From Bacteroidota bacterium (lineage in GTDB: Bacteria; Bacteroidota; Bacteroidia; Flavobacteriales; Flavobacteriaceae): 5,432 nucleotides of DNA. Shown in pieces: positions 1-5,362 of the stretch (the first letter of the stretch is position 1; every line of letters starts with the position of its first letter). The notes below the pieces were generated by a model. The model was given only the letters and a program-made list of their open reading frames with translations. It was not told the DNA's origin and did no database searches. The stretch lies in assembly GCA_023393485.1 (NCBI GenBank), contig JAEWLD010000197.1, positions 1-5,432 on the forward strand, in the 5' to 3' direction. Both the position numbers and the translations under genes were made by a program.

Positions 1-327
1 GAATAGGGCTGAGATGCTTTTTTTGTTTGAAAAGAAAACCATGATCAGCGATGCAGCGCCAAAAGCGATCATGATGTACGGGAGAAATGCAAATTCAGGG
101 AAATTTTCGGTATGAAGGGTTTTCATCCCGATGTAATGGTTCAACCCGTTGATGATGTCTACATCGCCGCCGATCTTATTGGCGTGGAGTTTCAACACCA
201 GGCCTTCGGGATATTGTGGTGCGACCAGGTCTATCTGCCACATCGGAAAAAAAAGCGATCCAATAAAGAGAAGGCTTGCTGCAAGCAAACAGAGTTTTGA
301 TGTCAGCGATACTTTTGAAATGACCAT
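1..327 (-). CDS. nos-cluster two-helix (or larger) membrane protein, 3' part cut by window edge
   Basis: The frame starts at ATG 327-325 and stays open for 109 codons to the window edge, so the C-terminus is missing. Residues 11-29 form one hydrophobic helix and 79-99 a second. Between them lies a loop of about 50 residues with APQYPEGL (36-43) and INGLNHYIGMKTL (59-71), which probably faces the periplasm. The loop has His, Met and Asn residues (H48, H64, M68, H72) that could bind metal, but that is inference. I recall membrane proteins with a similar NHYIGM stretch next to nosZ or nosL in Bacteroidota nos clusters; no biochemical function is known to me. The gene follows nosZ in the same direction after 51 bases that hold a hairpin, so it is probably part of the nos operon with possibly reduced read-through. 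No Shine-Dalgarno sequence precedes the ATG. Coding status is fairly sure, function unknown. Confidence 0.75.
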   Translation of the reverse strand, partial: MVISKVSLTSKLCLLAASLLFIGSLFFPMWQIDLVAPQYPEGLVLKLHANKIGGDVDIINGLNHYIGMKTLHTENFPEFAFLPYIMIAFGAASLIMVFFSNKKSISALF

Positions 328-340
328 AGCATTAGAATTT

Positions 341-367
341 AAAAGGGCAAAATCTCTTTTGCCCCTT
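341..367 (-). terminator. hairpin with T-run between nosZ and the downstream membrane gene
   Basis: Read on the minus strand, a perfect 8-bp stem (GGGCAAAA, 364-357; TTTTGCCC, 352-345) encloses the tetraloop GAGA and is followed at once by TTTT (344-341), then A-rich sequence. It begins 15 bases after the nosZ stop codon. The T-run is short and the stem is half A/T, so it may be a partial terminator or a 3'-end stabiliser for the nosZ message rather than a full stop. There is no T-run in the plus direction, so it is assigned to the minus strand. Confidence 0.5.
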
Positions 368-378
368 ATGATTATTAT

Positions 379-2355
379 TTATTTTGCCGCCGGCGCGTTA
401 TCCCCGAGGCTAAACGAGAGCGGGACATTGCTGCCTTTGGGCGATACCCGGACATAACCCGACATCTCCTGATGGAGCGCGCTGCAAAAATCAGTGCAAT
501 AGATCGGATACATGCCAACATGGTCAGGAACCCATTTGAGTGTTGTGGTTTCGCCAGGCATGATCAGCAATTCGCCGTTGTTGGCGCCTTTGACTGCGAA
601 TCCGTGCGGTACATCCCAGTCCTGCTCAAGGTTGGTGACGTGGAAGTACACTTCATCGCCAAGTTGGATACCTTCAATATTGTCAGGTGAGAAGTGTGAA
701 CGGATTGCAGTAATATAGACGTGGACTTTATTGCCTTCCCTGACGACTTTTGACTCTTTTTCGCCTTTTGTGGCGTAAGGGTGATTGTTATCATCGAGTT
801 TGAAGAACTTTAATTGACCGTTGTTTCTGATCAGATCGGCAGGCGCGGCCTGCGCATAGTGCGGTTCACCGATCGTTGGGTAATCCAGGATTAGTTTCAT
901 TTTTTCCCCACTGATGTCAAAGAGCTGCGCACTTTGTGCAAGTTCAGGCCCGGTTGGCAGATAGCGGTCTTTGGTAATCTTATTGTAGGCGACGAGATAT
1001 TTGCCAAATGGTTTGCGGCTGTCGCCACCGGGAACCATCAGGTGGCCGATTGAATAATAAGTTGGCACACGGTCAATGATTTTCAGGCTTTTGATATCCC
1101 ATTTGACAATTTCGGAAGAAACGAAGAACGAAGTATATGCATTTCCTTTCGCGTCAAATTCGGTGTGCAACGGGCCCAATCCCGGCTTTTTGACTTCGCC
1201 ATGCAGCACAGACTCGTATTTGAGCACCGGAATTCCTTCATAACTGCCATCATAATCTTTTTTGGCGATGGCAGCCTGCATTTTGTCGAAACTGAACACC
1301 GGGATCAGCGCTGCCAGTTTTCCGCTGCCAACAATGTATTCGCCGGTTGGGTCAACGTCGCAGCCGTGTGGTGATTTAGGGCAAGGAATCATGTAACAGA
1401 TGTCTTTCAGCGCCATGGCATCCAACACCAAAACCTGAGTCTTGATTTCAGATTTTGCAGAATGGGTTTTTTCGTCCCAAGTGTTATGGGCATATTTAAC
1501 CGACTGTACTTTTCCTTTTCCCGCCTTAACGTATTCTTCGGCTTTTTTCCAGTTTACAGCCATAATGAAGTCCTTGTCTTTCTGCGATGCATTGACTTCA
1601 AGCAATGAGTTTGCCTGTTCTGTATTGTACGTCGAGAAGAAAAACCATCCGTGCGACTTTCCTTTACCGGCGTGTGACAGGTCGAAATTCACGCCCGGAG
1701 TCAAGAGCTGGAAGGCGATGTCCATTTCACCGTTTTTACCGACTTTGACAAAACTGATGTGTCCTTTGAAGTTTTCCTTATAACTTTTGATAGGCACGTC
1801 TCCGTTCGAGTAATCAGCCGGAACGCTGAAACGCGTGCCTGCAACAACATACTCAGTGTTTTCGGTAATGAACGGCGATGAGTGATTTCCAGCGCTGTTC
1901 GGGATTTCAAGGATTTCGGCCGTTTTGAACGTTTTCAGATCGACCCTGGCGATGCGCGGCGTATTATTGCCGTTGGCAAACGCCCACCGGCCGTCAATTT
2001 CTCCGTTTGTCTGTGACATATTGATGTGGTGCAAATCATCCCACGGCACCATTCCGTGCGAGGTATTGAGCATCGGTTTGGTTTCCTCACTGTATCCCCA
2101 GCCTTTTTCGGGATCTACCGAAAACACCGGAATCACTTTCAACAACCTTCCGCTGGGCAGGCCATAGACACTCATTTGACCGCTGAATCCGCCTGATACG
2201 AAGTTGTAAAACTCATCGTATTTACCAGGTGCAACGTAGGCTTTTTGCGCAGCATCGCCACTTACGGCATCGTCTGAACTTTTTGGTTTACAGGAAATAA
2301 TTACTGAACTTCCCAAAAAGGCCACGGCGATTGCCGCCATAATTTTGTTTTTCAT
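379..2355 (-). CDS. nosZ: Nitrous oxide reductase, clade II (Sec-type, lipoprotein form)
   Basis: This 658-residue enzyme reduces N2O to N2 with two electrons, the last step of denitrification. The N-terminus is a Sec lipoprotein signal with lipobox IISC (C22), not the twin-arginine signal of clade I NosZ, so the protein should be membrane-anchored at the periplasmic face. The seven-bladed propeller domain carries all seven histidines expected for the CuZ cluster: H109 and H110 (DLHH), H158 (GNHSS), H330 (SPHG), H397 (PLHTEF), H438 (IGHLM) and H499 (EPHY). The C-terminal cupredoxin domain has the CuA ligands H584 (VPHG), C620, C624, H628 and M631 in CTDFCSALHQEM. Clade I enzymes have Trp where D622 sits, a difference I associate with clade II. 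Three cysteines (C320, C325, C332) surround H330. The gene starts 22 bases after the cytochrome c gene, so the two are very likely co-transcribed. The start is fixed by the signal peptide. The frame is intact and the length is normal for the clade. Confidence 0.97.
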   Translation of the reverse strand: MKNKIMAAIAVAFLGSSVIISCKPKSSDDAVSGDAAQKAYVAPGKYDEFYNFVSGGFSGQMSVYGLPSGRLLKVIPVFSVDPEKGWGYSEETKPMLNTSHGMVPWDDLHHINMSQTNGEIDGRWAFANGNNTPRIARVDLKTFKTAEILEIPNSAGNHSSPFITENTEYVVAGTRFSVPADYSNGDVPIKSYKENFKGHISFVKVGKNGEMDIAFQLLTPGVNFDLSHAGKGKSHGWFFFSTYNTEQANSLLEVNASQKDKDFIMAVNWKKAEEYVKAGKGKVQSVKYAHNTWDEKTHSAKSEIKTQVLVLDAMALKDICYMIPCPKSPHGCDVDPTGEYIVGSGKLAALIPVFSFDKMQAAIAKKDYDGSYEGIPVLKYESVLHGEVKKPGLGPLHTEFDAKGNAYTSFFVSSEIVKWDIKSLKIIDRVPTYYSIGHLMVPGGDSRKPFGKYLVAYNKITKDRYLPTGPELAQSAQLFDISGEKMKLILDYPTIGEPHYAQAAPADLIRNNGQLKFFKLDDNNHPYATKGEKESKVVREGNKVHVYITAIRSHFSPDNIEGIQLGDEVYFHVTNLEQDWDVPHGFAVKGANNGELLIMPGETTTLKWVPDHVGMYPIYCTDFCSALHQEMSGYVRVSPKGSNVPLSFSLGDNAPAAK

Positions 2356-2377
2356 AGGGAATAAACTTAATTGTCGA

Positions 2378-2872
2378 CTATTTTACGCCGTCGATTTCGC
2401 GCATGTATTCAAGAATATTTCTGGCTTCTTCATCGCTCAAGCCTTGGTTCGGCATGCGGACCAGACAAATTTCAAGTTGGGCCTGGACCTTAGGATCTTT
2501 GTCTATCATCGGGTCAGGGTTTGTGATGAAGTTCATGATCCAGTGCGGCGCATGTCTTGAAGTTACGCCCTTCCAGCCCGGGCCAACCAGTTTTTCGTCT
2601 GTCGGTTTATGGCATGAGAGGCATTTTACGCCGGCAACGGCTTTACCCTTTTCGGCCATGGCTTTGTCAAGGTTCGGCGACAAGTCTACTTTGTCCCATT
2701 TTCCCTCGCCCCGGTTCGGATCATATGTTTCCGGCCCTTGGGCTGCGGCCTGACCATCGTCAACTCCGTCACTTGCCGGTACAACTACTTCTTCTTCATT
2801 GTCTTTTTTTTGTTTGTCTCCGCATGAAACCAAAAATGTGAAGCTGAATAATAAAATTGCTAGTTTTTTCAT
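2378..2872 (-). CDS. Lipoprotein mono-heme cytochrome c, probable electron donor to NosZ
   Basis: The protein has 164 residues. Residues 1-16 are a lipoprotein signal with lipobox LVSC (C17). An acidic, low-complexity linker (about 18-60) would act as a flexible tether, and a cytochrome c domain follows at about 65-164. The heme-binding motif is CLSCH (C84, C87, H88), followed by the VGPGWKGV segment (96-103) typical of class I cytochromes; M140 in VRMPNQGL is the likely sixth heme ligand. C136 is an additional cysteine. The protein should be heme-loaded outside the cytoplasm and stay on the membrane. It is the first gene of the unit and lies directly upstream of nosZ. Clade II nos clusters often carry c-type cytochromes, and electron transfer to the CuA centre is the natural inferred role. 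An equally possible role is relaying electrons from a quinol-oxidising complex to other acceptors. The ATG at 2872 is fixed by the signal peptide. Confidence 0.93.
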   Translation of the reverse strand: MKKLAILLFSFTFLVSCGDKQKKDNEEEVVVPASDGVDDGQAAAQGPETYDPNRGEGKWDKVDLSPNLDKAMAEKGKAVAGVKCLSCHKPTDEKLVGPGWKGVTSRHAPHWIMNFITNPDPMIDKDPKVQAQLEICLVRMPNQGLSDEEARNILEYMREIDGVK

Positions 2873-2903
2873 AAATAGTGAGTGTTAGTGTATAAATACG
2901 TTA

Positions 2904-2911
2904 CAAAATTA
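2904..2911 (-). promoter_or_regulatory. Bacteroidota-type -7 promoter element for the cytochrome c-nosZ operon
   Basis: Minus-strand TAATTTTG matches the Bacteroidota primary-sigma consensus TAnnTTTG exactly. It would place the transcription start near 2899-2897, leaving a leader of about 25 bases before the cytochrome c ATG. No TTG is present at the usual -33 position about 19 bases upstream, which fits a promoter that needs an activator. Confidence 0.55.
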
Positions 2912-2934
2912 AGATTGAAGTTCTGTTTGGTTAA

Positions 2935-2946
2935 TGACCGTCGTCA
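2935..2946 (-). promoter_or_regulatory. Crp/Fnr-family operator for the nos operon
   Basis: The palindrome TGAC-N4-GTCA contains the TGA-N6-TCA core of Crp/Fnr-family sites. Read on the minus strand with its flanks it is TGTGA-cgacgg-TCATT, so one half-site is a perfect Crp-type TGTGA. Its centre (2940.5) is 29.5 bases upstream of the first base of the -7 box, which is the spacing of a class II activator bound at about -41.5. Denitrification genes are commonly controlled by Fnr/Dnr/Nnr-type members of this family. Which regulator binds here cannot be told from this window. Confidence 0.6.
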
Positions 2947-3115
2947 CATTTTAGATATTTCTAATTTACAAAAAAAGGATTAAAAAGAAAGACAATAAAT
3001 AAGGATTTTTCCTAATTATTTGACAAAAGGTGAATTGTTGTCTCTCGTTTCATCTTACCAGTTTACCAATCGATCCATTGACCGTGCAAAGTACCTCGGA
3101 ATATCGCAAGCCCAT

Positions 3116-3133
3116 TTATGATTCCGGTCATAA
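3116..3133 (+). promoter_or_regulatory. Crp/Fnr-family operator for the rightward operon
   Basis: TTATGA-ttccgg-TCATAA is a perfect 6-bp inverted repeat around a 6-base spacer and again has the TGA-N6-TCA core. Its centre (3124.5) is 29.5 bases upstream of the first base of the -7-like box at 3154, the same spacing as in the divergent nos promoter. This suggests the CopD-like/hemerythrin operon responds to the same regulator class. Confidence 0.6.
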
Positions 3134-3153
3134 TACCACTAACTTTATTGTTT

Positions 3154-3161
3154 TAATATTG
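3154..3161 (+). promoter_or_regulatory. -7-like promoter element for the CopD-like/hemerythrin operon
   Basis: TAATATTG differs from TAnnTTTG at one position. A start of transcription near 3166-3168 would give a very short leader (about 8-10 bases) before the ATG at 3176, which would be acceptable in a group that rarely uses Shine-Dalgarno pairing. Support comes mainly from its exact spacing to the upstream palindrome. Confidence 0.4.
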
Positions 3162-3175
3162 TATTTTCTCAGCCC

Positions 3176-3628
3176 ATGAACTATCATCACATTTTATTGA
3201 TCTTCCACCTTTTGGCGGCAACTGTTTGGATAGGCGGACATCTGATTCTCGCCATACTTCATTTGCCAAAGGCCTTAAAAACAAAAGACAAGTCCATCAT
3301 CCTGGATTTCCAGTCGCGGTTTGAGCGCCTCGGTATGATTTCGCTGCTTGTTTCGGTTTCAAGCGGCGTTGCGATGGCGCTTGATTTCGGGGTTTATCCG
3401 AATCGGTGGTTTCACTTTTCGGATCCGATAGAGAAAGTCGTCTCAATAAAACTATTGCTTCTCGGAATGACGCTGTGTTTCGCATTGAGTGCGCAGTTTT
3501 TTGTCATCCCGAAAATGAAATCAGGCAACAATATGCTCAATCTAATCGCAATCCACATTATTTCAGTCACCCTTATCGGGGTGATTATGTTGATTGCCGG
3601 AAGTTCAATCAGATTCGGTGGAATATGA
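3176..3628 (+). CDS. CopD-like four-helix membrane protein
   Basis: The protein has 150 residues with four hydrophobic helices at about 5-30, 52-70, 87-111 and 120-142. The N-terminus has HH (4-5), H11 and the WIGGH segment (18-22), and H29 follows. This HLLAAxxWIGGH pattern is typical of CopD-family and related small membrane proteins, where in-membrane histidines are suspected heme or copper ligands. Copper import for periplasmic enzymes or a heme-linked redox role are both possible; neither is shown here. NosZ needs copper, so a copper role would fit the neighbourhood, but the gene sits in the opposite transcription unit. Its stop codon overlaps the start of the hemerythrin gene (ATGA), implying translational coupling. 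The start ATG at 3176 begins directly before the first helix. No Shine-Dalgarno sequence is seen. Confidence 0.85.
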   Translation: MNYHHILLIFHLLAATVWIGGHLILAILHLPKALKTKDKSIILDFQSRFERLGMISLLVSVSSGVAMALDFGVYPNRWFHFSDPIEKVVSIKLLLLGMTLCFALSAQFFVIPKMKSGNNMLNLIAIHIISVTLIGVIMLIAGSSIRFGGI

Positions 3629-4077
3629 AAAAACCCTTAAAACGCGCCAAAGAAATTCAGCCTTACAGCAAAGACCATCATCACGGGCTATTGCTTGGCT
3701 GGAAATTGCGCACCGGCCTAAAGAAGCAAATTGCCATAGGAAGAATGGAAGCCTACGCCCAATGGTTTTACGCGAATTATCTTGCGCCTCATTTTGAACT
3801 CGAGGAAAAATACCTGTTTCCGGTACTTAGACCCGACGACGGATTGGTCAAAAAAGCGCTTGACGAACACGCTGCGATCCGTTCGCTGATGCGCCGGCCG
3901 GCCAGCGAAGAAAAATTGACCGAACTGGCCGGTTTACTTGAATCGCACATCAGGTTTGAAGAGCGCGAGTTGTTCGAAAAAATCCAGGAAGCCGCGACTG
4001 AAGAACAGCTTCACATGATCAGTGAGGTTCACGACGATGTAAAATTCATGGAACATCCGGATGAATTCTGGAAATAG
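3625..4077 (+). CDS. Hemerythrin-like domain protein (cytoplasmic, single domain)
   Basis: The protein has 150 residues with no signal peptide or membrane segment. It shows the H-HxxxE-H-HxxxE pattern of the hemerythrin/HHE fold: the His cluster 18-20 (KDHHHG), H56 with E60 (HFELE), H82 (DEHAA), and H108 with E112 (HIRFE). These residues would bind a diiron centre in a four-helix bundle. Family members bind O2 or NO, sense them, or repair iron-sulfur clusters damaged by NO (the Ric/YtfE group). This one lacks the extra N-terminal ScdA domain of Ric proteins, so an exact role cannot be assigned. The start is ATG 3625, overlapping the previous stop by four bases. The frame is open further upstream to 3406, but that stretch reads across the membrane-protein gene in another frame and is rejected. 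The shared upstream operator suggests induction together with N2O reduction. Confidence 0.92.
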   Translation: MKKPLKRAKEIQPYSKDHHHGLLLGWKLRTGLKKQIAIGRMEAYAQWFYANYLAPHFELEEKYLFPVLRPDDGLVKKALDEHAAIRSLMRRPASEEKLTELAGLLESHIRFEERELFEKIQEAATEEQLHMISEVHDDVKFMEHPDEFWK

Positions 4078-4117
4078 CCAGCGCCCAAAACCGATCTCGA
4101 AAAAATTGCCGAAAACA

Positions 4118-4750
4118 ATGAAAGATCTTGCCGATTACAGAAAATCCTACGAAAAAGGCGAATTGCTTGAAAACACGATTCCCGACGACCCGATCAATCT
4201 TTTTAACCGCTGGTTTTTTGAAGTCGCTGAAACAAGCGGCGGCGAGGCGAACGCCATGGCGGTTTCAACCATAGGGCTTGACGGTTTTCCAAAATCGCGG
4301 ATTGTGCTTTTGAAGAAATTCAGTGAGGAAGGCTTCATGTTCTTTACCAACTACGAGTCGGAAAAAGGCAGGGCGATTGCCGCAAACCCAAACCTCTGTC
4401 TTTCTTTCTTCTGGCCGACGATGGAACGGCAGGTCATCATCAAAGGCATAGCCGAAAAAACAAGCGCCGCGGTTTCGGAAAATTATTTTGACAGCAGGCC
4501 TGAAGGCAGCAGGCGGGGCGCGATCATTTCAAACCAAAGCCAGGTCATTGCGTCGCGCGACGTCATTGAAGAAAGGATGCGCGAGATCGGAAAACTCCCT
4601 GCCGGGGAAATCAAACGACCCGACCATTGGGGCGGTTATCTGGTAAGACCTGTCGAGGTTGAATTCTGGCAGGGCAGGAGCAACCGGCTTCACGACCGTA
4701 TCCGTTACCGATTGACGAATGATTGGGAAATTGAAAGACTTGCGCCGTAA
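4118..4750 (+). CDS. pdxH: Pyridoxamine 5'-phosphate oxidase
   Basis: PdxH is an FMN enzyme that oxidises pyridoxine or pyridoxamine 5'-phosphate to pyridoxal 5'-phosphate (PLP) with O2 and acts in the cytoplasm. The 210-residue product is full length. Visible family segments are R61-IVLLKK and FFTNY (75-79) with K83 (FMN phosphate region), MERQVIIKG (102-110), SNQSQVI (138-144), and the C-terminal FWQGRSNRLHDR block, where R190 and H192 match the substrate-binding Arg/His pair of the E. coli enzyme. ATG 4118 is preferred because it gives the usual N-terminus (MKDLADYRKSYEKGELLE) and lies 40 bases after the hemerythrin stop. An in-frame ATG at 4061 would add 19 residues unlike the family and overlap the hemerythrin gene by 17 bases. 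It is probably co-transcribed with the upstream pair, though it is a housekeeping gene and may have its own weak promoter. Confidence 0.95.
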   Translation: MKDLADYRKSYEKGELLENTIPDDPINLFNRWFFEVAETSGGEANAMAVSTIGLDGFPKSRIVLLKKFSEEGFMFFTNYESEKGRAIAANPNLCLSFFWPTMERQVIIKGIAEKTSAAVSENYFDSRPEGSRRGAIISNQSQVIASRDVIEERMREIGKLPAGEIKRPDHWGGYLVRPVEVEFWQGRSNRLHDRIRYRLTNDWEIERLAP

Positions 4751-4762
4751 ATGGTTGCTGGA

Positions 4763-5362
4763 TTACCGAATGTCCAGAACCGCATACCGATAATCCATTT
4801 CAGAAGAATGTTCACCATCATACAATTTCAGCGCAAGGTGATTGTCATCAATAAATACGACGCCCGCTATAGACCATTGCTTTGAAAAAATCCCAGGAAT
4901 GACGCCCGGCGAATTGGCCGGATAGGACTTTTTGTGAAATTTGTAGACATATATTTCGCTGCGGAATTCATAATAATCAGTGTAATCCGGGCCGTCATAA
5001 CCGGCATAAGTCAGCAGTTTTTTGCAGGAAGGCGAAAACACGACTCCCCGTATTCCCTGATCATACGCGCAGGCCAAATCTGTTTTGATGCCGTTTTCGC
5101 GATTCAACAGATAGGTCGAGCAGACGTCTTTGCATTCGGTCTCGAGCGCGTAGCCGGTTCCCGAAATGTTTCCGGCGGAATCAATCGCGCATTTGCTTTT
5201 CGCGGCTTTCAGGTATTGATTGAACTTTTCGGCTGAAATGTCTGTTTTGCGGTCTTCAATCAATAGCGATTCGGCTCGCGGCTGTACAAGCGTATGTCTC
5301 CAGCAACCTGTCAAGATCAGGATGGCGAGCAACCAAAAAATCCTATTCGCTTCTTTTGGCAT
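4763..5362 (-). CDS. Putative cysteine-rich lipoprotein of unknown function
   Basis: This is a protein of 199 residues from ATG 5362. The N-terminus is a lipoprotein signal with a hydrophobic core (FWLLAILI) and lipobox LTGC (C20), so it should be exported and lipid-anchored. Five further cysteines (C58, C77, C81, C98, C113) could form disulfides. Two stretches, VVFSPSCKKLLTYAGYDG (107-124) and GVVFIDDNHLALKLYDG (167-183), look like beta-propeller blade strands of the TolB/WD type (vFSPDgkkLlt), so a small or degenerate propeller is possible. I do not recognise a named family. A TTG at 5389 would extend the frame by nine residues, but the ATG gives a cleaner signal peptide. The gene is convergent with pdxH, with only 12 bases between the stops and no clear terminator. 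It may overlap the tail of an upstream gene by 20 bases. Confidence 0.75.
   Translation of the reverse strand: MPKEANRIFWLLAILILTGCWRHTLVQPRAESLLIEDRKTDISAEKFNQYLKAAKSKCAIDSAGNISGTGYALETECKDVCSTYLLNRENGIKTDLACAYDQGIRGVVFSPSCKKLLTYAGYDGPDYTDYYEFRSEIYVYKFHKKSYPANSPGVIPGIFSKQWSIAGVVFIDDNHLALKLYDGEHSSEMDYRYAVLDIR

Larger units (their letters stand above)
2873..3175. other. Divergent intergenic region between the nos operon and the membrane protein/hemerythrin operon
   Basis: This is 303 bases of AT-rich DNA with no credible coding frame on either strand. It separates two outward-facing transcription units and holds two promoter candidates, each with a Crp/Fnr-type palindrome and a -7 box, listed separately. 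The central part (about 2947-3115) shows only A/T tracts and a weak stem (AGGA 3002-3005 with TCCT 3010-3013) that I do not regard as significant. No tRNA, riboswitch or CRISPR repeat was seen. Confidence 0.8.

Noticed and set aside
112..457. Plus-strand open frames (112-300, 149-457) opposite the membrane gene and the nosZ 3' end
   Set aside because: They are antisense to better supported genes, overlap the hairpin, and their translations show no family features.
472..2167. Several 60-115-codon open frames on both strands inside nosZ
   Set aside because: nosZ is intact over this whole range with all ligands in place; these are shadows of its codon pattern.
2345..2841. Plus-strand open frames opposite the cytochrome c gene
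   Set aside because: The minus-strand cytochrome has a lipobox, a CxxCH motif and an axial Met; the opposite frames have nothing recognisable.
2991..3042. Weak stem AGGA/TCCT and GACAAT...ATTGTTGTC inverted repeat
   Set aside because: Arms are short or interrupted and the region is strongly A/T-rich; chance is a sufficient explanation.
3020..3090. TTGAC-like words (TTGACAAAA, TTGACCGTG) as -35 boxes or further Crp/Fnr sites
   Set aside because: No matching second half-site and no -10 or -7 element at a suitable distance.
3406..3624. N-terminal extension of the hemerythrin frame
   Set aside because: It reads through the membrane-protein gene in another frame; the hemerythrin domain starts right after ATG 3625, which overlaps the previous stop as ATGA.
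4061..4117. Upstream ATG for pdxH
   Set aside because: It adds 19 residues not typical of PdxH and overlaps the hemerythrin gene; ATG 4118 gives the family N-terminus.
4751..4762. Bidirectional terminator between pdxH and the convergent lipoprotein gene
   Set aside because: The gap is only 12 bases and I found no stem-loop with a T-run in it or at its edges.
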